Part shown: piece by piece, positions 33,425 through 49,267 of the stretch
How the letters are laid out: every line of letters begins with the position of its first letter
Numbering within the stretch: position 1 is the first letter of the stretch
Origin: Microbacterium sp.
GTDB taxonomy: Bacteria; Actinomycetota; Actinomycetes; Actinomycetales; Microbacteriaceae
Direction: 5' to 3'
Assembly (NCBI GenBank): GCA_003248655.1
Contig: QFPM01000009.1
Coordinates: 1 to 64,000, forward strand
DNA length: 64,000 nucleotides
The notes under the pieces: generated by a model
The model's input: only the letters and a program-made list of their open reading frames with translations
Database searches by the model: none
What the model was told of the DNA's origin: nothing
Made by a program: the position numbers and the translations under genes

Positions 33425-33451
33425 AGGGCCCCGGGACATGCCCGGGGCCCT
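33425..33451 (-). terminator. hairpin terminator after rpoC
   Basis: A perfect 11-bp stem AGGGCCCCGGG (33425-33435) and CCCGGGGCCCT (33441-33451) with a 5-nt loop, 27 nt beyond the rpoC stop. No T-run follows on the minus strand. An 8-mer GACTCAGC occurs three times (33459-33481), overlapping the rpoC stop. Confidence 0.75.
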
Positions 33452-33477
33452 GTGCGCTGACTCAGCGACTCAGCGAC

Positions 33478-37350
<3,873 letters not shown>

Positions 37351-37391
37351 TGGTTCTCCTGTGTCTCAGAAAGTTTGGTTGTGGTCCAAGC

Positions 37392-37443
37392 GGTGGCCCG
37401 GTAGCCCGGAGCGGCGCGCGCGCCGCTCCGGGCGTATCGAAAC

Positions 37444-37446
<3 letters not shown>
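37392..37446 (-). repeat. R1 palindrome between rpoB and rpoC
   Basis: An inner palindrome CCCGGAGCGGCGCGC/GCGCGCCGCTCCGGG at 37405-37432 is flanked by GGTAGC on one side and CGTATCGAAACTCA on the other. On the minus strand it begins TGAGTTTCGATACGCCC, and that TGA is the rpoB stop codon. Confidence 0.85.
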
Positions 37447-40944
<3,498 letters not shown>

Positions 40945-41097
40945 GGGAATTACCTCCGTGAGCCCGGGCAGGGGCGGGTTTCCTTGTCGTCAGGTGAATC
41001 GCTCCGATCCCACGCCTGCGACGCGCCGCCGAAGCGGGATCTGCAGGCGCACGCCGACCACCATATGAGGGCATGGGGGAAGGGAGCGCAACTACCC

Positions 41098-41126
41098 ACT
41101 ATAGGCGGCCGGACGCGCCGTGTCTA
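41098..41126 (-). promoter_or_regulatory. rpoBC promoter
   Basis: Minus strand: TAGACA (41126-41121), 17-nt spacer, TATAGT (41103-41098). A near-consensus sigma-A promoter. Confidence 0.8.
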
Positions 41127-41135
41127 GTCGGATTC

Positions 41136-41164
41136 TTGACGAGGTGCGGATGCTGCGGTATAAC
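41136..41164 (+). promoter_or_regulatory. promoter of the peptide ABC ATPase gene
   Basis: TTGACG (41136-41141), 17-nt spacer, TATAAC (41159-41164). Its -35 is 9 nt from the rpoB -35. Confidence 0.75.
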
Positions 41165-41245
41165 CGCCGGCATCCCCCGTTACGAGTGCGTAAAGACAGC
41201 GCCGGCTCCCGTGCGCGCCCGCGTACCAGCGGGCAGGATGGTCGC

Positions 41246-42931
41246 ATGAGCGACACCACTCCCCTCCTGCGCGTGCGCGACCTCGCCGTCGATTTCCGCA
41301 CCGTCGCGGGCGACGTGCACGCCGTCGAAGCGGTCGATCTCGAGCTCGCCGCGGGCGAGACCCTCGCGATCGTGGGCGAGTCCGGGTCGGGCAAGTCGAC
41401 GACGGCGATGGCGGTGATCGGCCTCCTTCCCGGCAACGGCCGGGTGACCCGGGGCAGCATCACCCTCGACGGGCGCGAGCTCGCGGGCGCCCCCGAGAGC
41501 GTCCTGCGGACCGTCCGCGGCGCGCAGATCGGCCTCGTGCCGCAGGACCCGATGTCGAACCTCAACCCCGTGTCGAAGATCGGCACACAGGTCGCCGAGA
41601 CGCTCCTCGCACACGGGCTCGCGACGTCGAAGGACGTCGACCAGAAGGTCATCGAGACGCTCGCGGCGGCGGGACTGCCCGATGCGGCGGAGCGGGCGAA
41701 GCAGTATCCGCACGAGTTCTCCGGCGGCATGCGCCAGCGCGCGCTCATCGCGATCGGACTTGCCTGCAATCCGCGCCTGCTGATCGCCGATGAGCCGACG
41801 AGCGCCCTCGACGTGACGGTGCAGAAGACGATCCTCGACCAGCTCGAGCGCATGACGAGCGACCTCGGCACCTCGGTCCTCCTCATCACGCACGACCTGG
41901 GCCTCGCCGCCGAGCGCGCGGCGCGCGTCGTCGTGATGCACCGCGGCCGGATCGTCGAGCAGGGCCCCGCACGCCAGATCCTCGAAGACCCGCGCGAGCC
42001 GTACACGCAGGCGCTCGTCAAGGCCGCGCCGTCGGTCGCCGTCGCGCGCCTGCGGCCCGAGGTGTTCGCGAAACCGGTCGCGCCGGTCGCCGCGGTGACG
42101 GATGCCGAGCCGACGGATGCCGGCAGCGCCCCGGCATCCGCACCTGACAACATCGTCGAGGTCGAGGGGCTGACGAAGGTCTACCGCATCCGCGGCAAGA
42201 AGGAGGACTTCGCGGCGGTGCAGGACGTGTCGTTCGCGATCCCGCGCGGCGAGACCGTCGCGATCGTCGGCGAATCGGGGTCGGGGAAGACCACCACCGC
42301 GCGCATGCTGCTGAAGGTCATCGAGCCGACGTCGGGATCGATGCGCTTCGACGGTCAGGACGTCGCGAAGTTGTCGGGGCGAGCGCTGCGCGACTTCCGC
42401 CAGAAGGTGCAGCCGATCTTCCAGGACCCGTACTCGTCGCTCAACCCGATGTTCACGATCGAGCGGATCATCTCCGAACCCCTCGACTTCTACCGCCGCG
42501 GGTCGACCGCCGAGCGCGACGCGCGGGTGCGGAAGCTCCTCGACGACGTCGTGCTGCCGCAGTCGATGCTCCGCCGCTACCCGTCGGAGCTCTCCGGCGG
42601 TCAGCGCCAGCGCGTCGCGATCGCCCGCGCGCTGGCCCTCCAGCCCGAGCTCATCGTCTGCGACGAGCCGGTGTCGGCCCTCGACGTTCTCGTTCAGGAC
42701 CAGATCCTCCGTCTCCTGCGCGACCTGCAGAGCGAGTACGGCCTGAGCTACCTCTTCATCTCGCACGACCTCGCCGTCGTCCGGCTCGTGAGCGACTACG
42801 TCTGCGTCATGAAGGACGGGCACCTCGTCGAGGCGGCATCCAGCGAGGAGATCTTCACAAACCCGCGCGATCCGTACACGCGGCGGCTACTGGCATCCAT
42901 TCCGGGCAACGAGCTGGACATCGCCGTCTGA
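41246..42931 (+). CDS. oligopeptide/dipeptide ABC transporter ATPase, two domains fused (OppD-OppF type)
   Basis: A 561-residue protein with two complete nucleotide-binding domains that power peptide import at the membrane. Domain 1 has Walker A GESGSGKST (Lys50) and signature EFSGGMRQRALIA. Domain 2 has GESGSGKTT (Lys348) and signature ELSGGQRQRVAIA, with Walker B VCDEPVSALD. An Ala/Pro linker (about 275-300) joins them. The ATG at 41246 begins the ABC fold (MSDTTPLLRVRDLAVDF); an earlier in-frame ATG at 41120 lies before the promoter and is rejected. The permease and binding-protein genes converge on the opposite strand 12 bp away. Confidence 0.93.
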   Translation: MSDTTPLLRVRDLAVDFRTVAGDVHAVEAVDLELAAGETLAIVGESGSGKSTTAMAVIGLLPGNGRVTRGSITLDGRELAGAPESVLRTVRGAQIGLVPQDPMSNLNPVSKIGTQVAETLLAHGLATSKDVDQKVIETLAAAGLPDAAERAKQYPHEFSGGMRQRALIAIGLACNPRLLIADEPTSALDVTVQKTILDQLERMTSDLGTSVLLITHDLGLAAERAARVVVMHRGRIVEQGPARQILEDPREPYTQALVKAAPSVAVARLRPEVFAKPVAPVAAVTDAEPTDAGSAPASAPDNIVEVEGLTKVYRIRGKKEDFAAVQDVSFAIPRGETVAIVGESGSGKTTTARMLLKVIEPTSGSMRFDGQDVAKLSGRALRDFRQKVQPIFQDPYSSLNPMFTIERIISEPLDFYRRGSTAERDARVRKLLDDVVLPQSMLRRYPSELSGGQRQRVAIARALALQPELIVCDEPVSALDVLVQDQILRLLRDLQSEYGLSYLFISHDLAVVRLVSDYVCVMKDGHLVEAASSEEIFTNPRDPYTRRLLASIPGNELDIAV

Positions 42932-42943
42932 ACGCGGGCGGCG

Positions 42944-43906
42944 TCAGCGCGCCCGCGTGCGCGGATCCATCGCTTCGCGGAGCGCTTCGCCCAGCAGCGT
43001 GAACCCGAGCGCCGTCACCGAGATGCAGATGCCGGGGAAGAACGCGAGCCACGGCGCGATCGCGAGCTCGGCCTGCGCGTAGGTGAGCATGCGGCCCCAC
43101 TCGGCCGTCTGCGGCAACCCGCCGCCGAGCCCGAGGAACGACAGCGCCGCCGCGTCGATGACCGCCGTCGCGAGCGACAGCGTGCCCTGCACGATGACGG
43201 GGCCGACCGAGTTCGGCAGCACGTGGCTCATCGTGATGCGGCCACGGCCAAGGCCCAGGGTCTGCGCCGACAGGACGTAGTCAGAGGTGCGCTGCTGCAG
43301 CATCGACGCGCGCAGGAGCCGCGCGAACACCGGCACCTGCGACGCTCCGATCGCGATCATGACGGCCAGCTGCGACTGCCCGAGGATCGCGGCGATCGAG
43401 ACGGCCAGTAGCAGGTTCGGCACCGACAACAGGATGTCGACGAATCGCATGATGACGTTGTCGACCCACCCGCCGAACATCCCGCAGAGGAACCCGAGCA
43501 GCATCCCGCCCAAAAGACCCAGCGCTGTCGAGACGACACCGATGAGAAGGGATGCCTGGGCGCCCCAGATGAGCTTCGAGAGCACGTCGCCGCCGAAGCG
43601 GTCAAGGCCCAGCGGGAACTGCGGCAGCTCGCCGGGACCGGGGATGTGCGTCGGGGTGATGTAGCGCTGACCGGGGAGATCCGTGGGCCCGAACGGTGCG
43701 AGGATCGGGGCGAGCGCCGCGACGAGCAGGAACAGCAGCACGATGATCGCGCCGATCCACGCCGTCGGGTTCCGGCGCAACCGGGCGAACACGTCGCGCC
43801 AGAACCCGCCGCGGGTGCGGGTGGCGCCGAGCTGCGGGTCGGCGGCGACCTCGCCGGGCACGGCCGGGCCGCCGCCGGGGGCGGGGGGAAGGACCGCGGA
43901 TGTCAT
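42944..43906 (-). CDS. peptide ABC transporter permease, DppC/OppC type
   Basis: A 320-residue inner-membrane permease. A cytoplasmic N-terminus with FWRDVFARLRRNPTAWIGA leads to the first TM. Further TM segments include ASLLIGVVSTALGLLGGMLL and IMRFVDILLSVPNLLLAVSI. The coupling-helix region is AQTLGLGRGRITMSHVLPNS, and the tail is LLGEALREAMDPRTRAR. All are typical of the OppC family. The ATG at 43906 overlaps the DppB-type stop by ATGA; the longer upstream frame runs through that gene and is rejected. Confidence 0.93.
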   Translation of the reverse strand: MTSAVLPPAPGGGPAVPGEVAADPQLGATRTRGGFWRDVFARLRRNPTAWIGAIIVLLFLLVAALAPILAPFGPTDLPGQRYITPTHIPGPGELPQFPLGLDRFGGDVLSKLIWGAQASLLIGVVSTALGLLGGMLLGFLCGMFGGWVDNVIMRFVDILLSVPNLLLAVSIAAILGQSQLAVMIAIGASQVPVFARLLRASMLQQRTSDYVLSAQTLGLGRGRITMSHVLPNSVGPVIVQGTLSLATAVIDAAALSFLGLGGGLPQTAEWGRMLTYAQAELAIAPWLAFFPGICISVTALGFTLLGEALREAMDPRTRAR

Positions 43907-44907
43907 TGGACCCTCACTCTCGGGTCGATGAAGCCGTATGACACGTCGACGATCAGGTTGATCAGCGCGTAGAGCACGGCGATGAAGAGGATGAAGCCCT
44001 GGAGCACCGGGAAGTCGCGCGTGAAGATCGCGCGGGCGAGGAACGAGCCGATGCCGGGGAAGGCGAAGACCGTCTCGGTGAGGACGGCGCCCGAGATCAG
44101 CAGGCCCGTCTGCAGACCGATCGTCGTGATGACGGGGAGCATCGCGTTTCGCATGATGAAGCGGCTGCGAAGGGTCTGCGACGAGATGCCCTTCGCCATT
44201 CCGGTGCGGACGTAGTCGGCGTTTTGGACCTCGAGGACGGATGCCCGGGTGATCCGCACGATGATCGCGAGCGGGATCGTCCCGAGGGCGATCGCCGGGA
44301 GGATGAGGTGCACCAGGGCATCCCACGCTGCGTCGAACTCACCCGTGATGAGGCCGTCGAGGACGTAGAAGTTCGTGTAGTGGGTCGCGTCGATGCGCGG
44401 GTTCTGCCGGCCATCCGAGGGTAGCCACCCCAGCTGCACCGCGAAGACGTACTTGAGGATGAATGCGAGGAAGAAGACCGGGATCGTGATGCCGACGAGG
44501 CTGAGCGCCACCGCCGTGTGATCGCTCCACTTTCCGTGGCGGCGGGCGGCCCAGTATCCGAGCGGCACGCCGATGCCGATCGCGATGATCATTGCGGCGA
44601 TCGACAGCTCGATCGTCGCGGGAAAGCGGCGCGCGAACTCTTCGAGGACCGGGCGGCCAGTCTGGATCGAGCTGCCGAAGTCGCCCTGCAGCAGCCGGCC
44701 GAGCCACGTCACGTACTGCTCGAACAGCGGCCGGTCGAAGCCGTACAGCCGGTTGATCTCGGCGACCGCCTCGGGGGTCGCCTTCTCACCGAGGAGCGCG
44801 ACCGCCGGCCCGCCGGGGAGGGCGCGCACCCAGAAGAACAGCAGGATCGTGAGCCCCAGCAGGGTAGGGATCAGCAGCAGGATGCGCCGGCCGATGGTGC
44901 GTAGCAC
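43903..44907 (-). CDS. peptide ABC transporter permease, DppB/OppB type
   Basis: A 334-residue permease with six TM segments: ILLLIPTLLGLTILLFFWV, then a periplasmic loop with ATPEAVAEINRLYGFDRP and QYVTWLGRLLQGDFGSS, and ELSIAAMIIAIGIGVPLGYW and others. The coupling motif is DYVRTGMAKGISSQTLRSRFIMRNA, and the end is YGFIDPRVRVQ. Family length and motifs are complete. GTG at 44907 is chosen (VLRTIGRRILLL), with GGAG about 9 nt upstream. Confidence 0.92.
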   Translation of the reverse strand: MLRTIGRRILLLIPTLLGLTILLFFWVRALPGGPAVALLGEKATPEAVAEINRLYGFDRPLFEQYVTWLGRLLQGDFGSSIQTGRPVLEEFARRFPATIELSIAAMIIAIGIGVPLGYWAARRHGKWSDHTAVALSLVGITIPVFFLAFILKYVFAVQLGWLPSDGRQNPRIDATHYTNFYVLDGLITGEFDAAWDALVHLILPAIALGTIPLAIIVRITRASVLEVQNADYVRTGMAKGISSQTLRSRFIMRNAMLPVITTIGLQTGLLISGAVLTETVFAFPGIGSFLARAIFTRDFPVLQGFILFIAVLYALINLIVDVSYGFIDPRVRVQ

Positions 44908-44937
44908 GGGGTGGGTCTCCAGGTGTCGAGGAAGGGC

Positions 44938-44989
44938 GCGGATGCCGCGGTCACGCGTCGCTGGTGCGAGCGCGCGCCGCGGCATCCGC
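44938..44989 (-). promoter_or_regulatory. stem-loop between binding protein and permease genes
   Basis: A perfect 13-bp inverted repeat, GCGGATGCCGCGG (44938-44950) and CCGCGGCATCCGC (44977-44989), with a 26-nt loop, in the 101-nt gap. A 3' stem here often keeps binding-protein mRNA in excess over permease mRNA. Confidence 0.6.
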
Positions 44990-45008
44990 CGATCAGGCAG
45001 GCCGAGAG

Positions 45009-46670
45009 TTACTTCGACAGCGTGATCAGGTTGTACACCTCGTCCTGCACGGGGCTCGCCGGGTACGACGTGACGCGGGCGTCGAACGCGAGCGTCGGCA
45101 CGGGGTGCGCGAGCGGGATGCCCGGGATGAACTCCGCGATCTGCTCGTTGATCTCCTCGTACGCCGGGCGCTGCTCGTCCTCGGTCTTCAGCCCGCGGGC
45201 CTCGGTGAGAGCGTCGAACAGCTCGGGGTTGTCGAAGCCCCACTCGTTCGACTTCGCGCCGAAGAACACGCCCACGAAGTTGTCCGGGTCGTTGTAGTCA
45301 CCCGTCCAGCCGAGCAGGTGGATGCCGTGATCCGACCCGCCCTGCATGCGGTCGAGGTACTCGCCCCACTCGTTGGACGCGGGCGTGATCTTCACACCGA
45401 CCGCCTCGAGCTGGCTCTGCAGGTTCGCGAAGATCTGCTCGGGGTTGGGCATGTACGGCCGCGAGATGTTGACCGGGTAGTTGAACATCAGCTCGAGCGG
45501 GTGCGACTCGTCGTAGCCTGCTTCGGCCAGGAGCGCCTTCGCGGCATCCGGGTCATAGGGGTACTCGGTGACGTCGGAGTTCCAGCCGATGACGCTGTCG
45601 GGCATGAACTGCGTCGCCGCGACCGTGCCCTCCGGGAGCACCTGCGAGATGAGCGCATCGCGATCGATCGCCTGCGTGAGCGCCTGGCGGACCTTGATGT
45701 TCTCCAGGCCCGGGAAGGCCTGGTTGAACGCGAGGTACAGCACGTTGAACGGGTCGCGGTTCACGAGCGTGTAGCCGGCATCCTCGAGGGCACCGAGGTC
45801 GGCGGGCGCGACGAGGTCGTAGCCGTCGATCGAGCCCGACTCGAGCGCCTGACGGCGCGCGGTCGTGTCGCCGATGACCTTGAAGACGACCTTGGTCACC
45901 TGACCCTGGTCACCCCAGTAGCCGTCGTAGGCCGACAGGGTGGTCTCCGCGCCCGGCTCCCAGGAGTCGAACATGAACGGGCCGGTGCCGGTCGGGTGAC
46001 CCTGCGCGTACTCGCTGAGGGTCGGAGCCTCGGCGGTGCCGCCGACCTCGTCCGCGGCGTACTTCTCCAGAGCCGTCGGGCTCTGGATCGCGAAGGCCGG
46101 CAGCGACAGCGCCGGGATGAACCCGGCGAACGGCTGCGTCAGCTTCAGGGTGACGGTGTCATCGCCGTCGGCCTCGCAGCCGCCGTAGATCGACGTGCCC
46201 GTGTCGGCGTAGCCGCGCATGAGCGCGCCCCAGTAGTAGGAGAGGCTCGCGCTCTGCGCGACGCCCGTGAAGTTGTTCTGGCGGTCGAAGTTGAAGCACA
46301 CGGCATCCGCGTTGAAGGGGGTGCCGTCGTGGAAGGTCACATCCTTCTTCAGCGCGAACGTGTACTCGAGGCCGTCGTCGGAGACCTCCCACGACTCGGC
46401 CAGCAGCGGCGCCGGGTCGGCCGTGCCGGCCTTCACGCCGACGAGACCCTCGAAGATCTGACGCGAAATGCGGAACGACTCGCCGTCGCTCGCGAACGCC
46501 GGGTCGAGGCTCGACGGGTCGCCGGACGCGCCGAAGACGAACGTCGAGTCGACGTCGCCGGTTGCGGCGGGCTCGTCGCCGCGCTGACTCGTGCAAGCGG
46601 TCAGCACGAGGCCGCCGACGGCCAGCGCCGCCAGCCCCGCGATCACGCGCTTTCGGGAAGTGAGGAGCAT
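45009..46670 (-). CDS. peptide ABC transporter substrate-binding lipoprotein
   Basis: A 553-residue family-5 solute-binding protein. The signal peptide RVIAGLAALAVGGLVLTAC ends in lipobox LTAC. Family-5 landmarks: SLDPAFASDGESFRISRQIFEGLV, LAESWEVSDDGLEYTFAL, FHDGTPFNADAV, and GTGPFMFDSW. They read in order, and the C-terminal lobe is intact. The ATG at 46670 is preferred to a GTG at 46679 because AAGGAAGG is 8 nt upstream. It is the first gene of the minus-strand transporter operon. The peptide or nickel/sugar specificity cannot be told from sequence. Confidence 0.93.
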   Translation of the reverse strand: MLLTSRKRVIAGLAALAVGGLVLTACTSQRGDEPAATGDVDSTFVFGASGDPSSLDPAFASDGESFRISRQIFEGLVGVKAGTADPAPLLAESWEVSDDGLEYTFALKKDVTFHDGTPFNADAVCFNFDRQNNFTGVAQSASLSYYWGALMRGYADTGTSIYGGCEADGDDTVTLKLTQPFAGFIPALSLPAFAIQSPTALEKYAADEVGGTAEAPTLSEYAQGHPTGTGPFMFDSWEPGAETTLSAYDGYWGDQGQVTKVVFKVIGDTTARRQALESGSIDGYDLVAPADLGALEDAGYTLVNRDPFNVLYLAFNQAFPGLENIKVRQALTQAIDRDALISQVLPEGTVAATQFMPDSVIGWNSDVTEYPYDPDAAKALLAEAGYDESHPLELMFNYPVNISRPYMPNPEQIFANLQSQLEAVGVKITPASNEWGEYLDRMQGGSDHGIHLLGWTGDYNDPDNFVGVFFGAKSNEWGFDNPELFDALTEARGLKTEDEQRPAYEEINEQIAEFIPGIPLAHPVPTLAFDARVTSYPASPVQDEVYNLITLSK

Positions 46671-46821
46671 GCTGTGCACCTTCCTTGTGGGAGAGTCCGG
46701 TCTGACGCGCTCCGTTGGCGCGCCTCCGCCGGGATGGGTACGAACCTACCTGTGTGAAGGCTGAATGTCCGTTACGCCTTTGTCTCGATCCTGTTTCGTC
46801 GGTGCGGGTAGCGTTGACGGC

Positions 46822-47682
46822 ATGGCCCGCGCACAGGTGGAACAGCCGCCCGAGGCGCGTCTATCGGACGGAACGATCGCCCGGATCGTTCCGTCCCGCT
46901 TCGCGGGCGGGTACGAGCTCGAGGTCGCGGGCACACCCCAGTCGCACGTCGACCTGGAAGACCCGACCCATCTGCACTTCGAGTACATCGCGCGGATGGG
47001 CGCCGTCATCGACCGGCTGCGGATGCCGGGGCAGCCGCTCACCGCGATCCACCTCGGCGGCGGGGCGCTGACGCTGCCGCGCTACATCGCGCACACGCGG
47101 CCCGGGTCGCGCCAGCAGGTGATCGAGCTCGAGCAGCCGCTCGTCGACCTCGTGCGCGAGCACCTGCCGCTGCCGCGGGGCGCGCAGGTGCGGGTGCGGA
47201 TCGGCGACGCGCGCGCGGTCGCCGAGAAGCTGCGGCCGGGGCTGCAGGGCACCGCCGACCTCGTCGTGTCGGACGTGTTCGCGGGCGCGCAGACACCCGC
47301 ACACCTCACGTCGGTCGAGTACTTCACGGTGCTCGCGGGGCTGCTCGCGCCGGATGGCGTGCTGCTCGTCAACGTCGCCGACGGTGCCGGGCTCGCCTTC
47401 GCCCGCCGCCAGGTCGCGACGGTGCGCGCGGTGCTCGCCGAGACGCTCGTCCTCGCCGAGGTGCAGACCCTCAAGGGTCGCCGGTTCGGCAATCTCGTGA
47501 TCGCGGCATCCGCCGCGCCGCTGCCGGTCGAGTGGCTGCCGCGGCTGATGGCCGCCGGTCCGCACCCCGCGAAGGTCGCGCACGGGAGCGAGCTCGACGA
47601 GTTCGTCCGCTCCGCCGCCGTGGTCACCGACGCCGCCGCGACGGCGTCGCCGAAGCCCGCGGCGTCGCTCTTCGAGCGCTGA
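46822..47682 (+). CDS. spermidine synthase-like SAM-dependent protein
   Basis: A 286-residue Rossmann-fold protein. The motif AIHLGGGALTLPRYIA is the SAM-binding glycine loop, followed by the acidic VIELEQPLVDLV and RIGDARA. VSDVFAGAQTPAHLTSVEYF and LLVNVADG complete the core. The N-terminal strand domain of polyamine synthases is short, and the transmembrane half of MFS-fused homologs is missing. It is therefore better called spermidine-synthase-like; a methyltransferase role is possible. The ATG at 46822 is preferred to one at 46765, which has no ribosome site and a Cys-rich start. It is divergent from the binding-protein gene. Confidence 0.85.
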   Translation: MARAQVEQPPEARLSDGTIARIVPSRFAGGYELEVAGTPQSHVDLEDPTHLHFEYIARMGAVIDRLRMPGQPLTAIHLGGGALTLPRYIAHTRPGSRQQVIELEQPLVDLVREHLPLPRGAQVRVRIGDARAVAEKLRPGLQGTADLVVSDVFAGAQTPAHLTSVEYFTVLAGLLAPDGVLLVNVADGAGLAFARRQVATVRAVLAETLVLAEVQTLKGRRFGNLVIAASAAPLPVEWLPRLMAAGPHPAKVAHGSELDEFVRSAAVVTDAAATASPKPAASLFER

Positions 47683-47705
47683 ATCTGCGGCGCGGGGCGC
47701 GGCTG

Positions 47706-47760
47706 TCGCCGCCGGCCCGGCCGGGCTCTCGCCGCCGGCCCGGCCGGGCTGCCGCCGCCG
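47706..47760. repeat. tandem GC repeat, 23-bp period
   Basis: The unit TCGCCGCCGGCCCGGCCGGG plus CTC occurs at 47706-47728 and 47729-47750, with a degenerate third copy after. Every unit is itself partly palindromic. Confidence 0.75.
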
Positions 47761-47787
47761 GCCCGCGGGGCTTTCGCCGCGGGCCCG

Positions 47788-47862
47788 GCGCATAACTCAG
47801 GCAAAATCGCGGCGCGGCGTGCGCCGCGCCGCGATTCGGGGCTTTCTGCCTGAGTTGTGCGC
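47788..47862. repeat. R3 nested palindrome
   Basis: Outer arms GCGCATAACTCAGGCA (47788-47803) and TGCCTGAGTTGTGCGC (47847-47862) pair with one G-T wobble. The inner arms AATCGCGGCGCGGC (47805-47818) and complement (47823-47836) are perfect, with a 4-nt loop. Confidence 0.85.
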
Positions 47863-47873
47863 CGACCCGGCTG

Positions 47874-47969
47874 TACCGTTTGCAGGATCAACTCGCGCTC
47901 CGGCGCCCCGGCACCGCGGGATTCCGGGCGCTGCAGCCGCGCGGCGCCGAGGCGATCCTGCAAACGGTA
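47874..47969. repeat. R4 palindrome
   Basis: TACCGTTTGCAGGATC (47874-47889) and its exact complement (47954-47969), 16 bp, enclose 64 nt. Confidence 0.85.
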
Positions 47970-48074
47970 CGCGCGGGTGGGCGGCGCGCCGCGTGGGCTC
48001 AGCGAAACTCCGACCGCCCCGGGCGACACTGGGGAAACGATCGCGCGGCGCGCGGAGCACGAGAGGGGACGCCG

Positions 48075-48602
48075 GTGAGCTACATCCAGGGATACGACCC
48101 GCAGACCCTTCGTGAGATCGTCGACGTGCGCCACTGCCGCGAGCGGCTGGAGGAGCTCGGCGACCAGCGGTCACTGCCTGCCCTGCTCGAGCGCGTATGG
48201 TTGCTGAAGGTCACGGGGAACCTCGACGACGCACTCGTCGTATCGGAGCAGTCGGTGCGCGTTGCGCGGATGGGCGGCCCCCGCAAGGACCTGCTGCGAG
48301 CGCGGGTGCTGCACGCGACCGTGTTGCAGAGCCGCGGGGCATACGCCGCCGCCATTCAGGAGCTCACGACGTGCGCCGAAGAGGCCGAGGGCCAGAAGTG
48401 GGCGGCGCTGGCCGCGTTCGCGTACCAACATCGCGGCAAGGTGTTCTTCGACGAGGGCGACTATGTGAGCGCGCAGGGCGACTTCAAGCGCGCGCTGTTC
48501 CTCCGGCAGGAGGCGGGTGCACCCGAGGATGAGCTCGAGTCAACGCTCGTCGCGATCGAGGCGGCCGAGCGGCGGAGGGCCGGCGCATCGGTCGCCAGCT
48601 GA
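48075..48602 (+). CDS. TPR-like helical repeat protein
   Basis: A 175-residue soluble protein made of helix pairs: ALLERVWLLKVTGNLDDALVVSEQS, LLRARVLHATVLQSRGAYAAAIQEL, AALAAFAYQHRGKVFFDEGDYVSAQGDF with KRALFLRQEAG. The Gly/Tyr/Ala spacing is that of tetratricopeptide repeats, about four units. The GTG at 48077-region start (48075) with AGGGGAC upstream is chosen; the frame is open earlier but crosses palindrome R4. TPR proteins are interaction scaffolds; partners are unknown. Confidence 0.8.
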   Translation: MSYIQGYDPQTLREIVDVRHCRERLEELGDQRSLPALLERVWLLKVTGNLDDALVVSEQSVRVARMGGPRKDLLRARVLHATVLQSRGAYAAAIQELTTCAEEAEGQKWAALAAFAYQHRGKVFFDEGDYVSAQGDFKRALFLRQEAGAPEDELESTLVAIEAAERRRAGASVAS

Positions 48603-48678
48603 GTGTCGTACGTCTGTTCTAGTGTCACGAGCATGATCGAACGACCCCGTTTCTCGTTGCACTTCTCGGGCGGGCAGC

Positions 48679-49167
48679 ATGTCTGACCTGCACGACGTCC
48701 GCCGCACGGCGGAGCTTCTCATCGCGACCCACCTGGATGCCACGTGGTCGTTCGCCTTCGATAACGCGAAGCGGCGCGCGGGCGCGTGCGACTACACCCG
48801 CAAGCGCATCACTGTGTCGCGCTATCTCGCGGCGCGCTTCGACGACGAGGCGAACCGGCAGGTGCTGTTGCACGAGGTGGCGCACGCGCTCGCAGGGGCG
48901 CGAGCGGCGCACGGCGCGGCGTGGAAGCGCGCCGCTCGCGCGCTCGGCTACACGGGCGGGGTCACTCACCACGGCGAGACCGCGACCGAGCTCGCACCCT
49001 GGGTCGGTGTCTGCCCCGCCGGGCACGTCGCTTACCGGCACCGTGCCGCGACGCGGGCGACGTCGTGTGCGAAGTGCTCGCGCACGTTCGACGATCGGTT
49101 CTTGTTCACGTGGACGCGCCGCGAGATCACCCCCGCCACACGCCTCGCGGCGATGACCCCGCGCTGA
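48679..49167 (+). CDS. SprT-like zinc metalloprotease-domain protein
   Basis: A 162-residue protein. The SprT fold is shown by LLHEVAHALAG, with zinc ligands His65 and His69 and catalytic Glu66, and a third ligand in AHGAAWKRAARALGY. The C-terminal zinc ribbon has CPAGH...CAKC. Eukaryotic relatives (Spartan) cut DNA-protein crosslinks; bacterial SprT function is not settled. Its start overlaps the end of a possible 17-codon leader frame (48633-48686). It is cytoplasmic, with no signal peptide. Confidence 0.88.
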   Translation: MSDLHDVRRTAELLIATHLDATWSFAFDNAKRRAGACDYTRKRITVSRYLAARFDDEANRQVLLHEVAHALAGARAAHGAAWKRAARALGYTGGVTHHGETATELAPWVGVCPAGHVAYRHRAATRATSCAKCSRTFDDRFLFTWTRREITPATRLAAMTPR

Positions 49168-49267
49168 GGCCACCCGCTGAGGCTCGGTGCTCGGGCGCCG
49201 CGCCCGCCAGTCGGCGCGGGTCCAGGCATCCGCACTCATCGCGCGGGGCCAATGGGGCGGGCGCCCT

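Larger units (their letters stand above)
40945..41245. other. divergent control region between rpoB and the peptide ABC ATPase
   Basis: A 301-nt gap with no gene. It holds two back-to-back promoters (separate entries) and a 5' leader of about 147 nt for rpoB. Confidence 0.7.
47683..48074. other. 392-bp intergenic region rich in palindromes
   Basis: No gene is seen. It holds a GC-only tandem repeat (47706-47760), palindrome R3 (47788-47862) and palindrome R4 (47874-47969). Confidence 0.75.

Noticed and set aside
46765..46821. Earlier ATG for the spermidine-synthase-like gene
   Set aside because: No ribosome site and no similarity in the added 19 residues.
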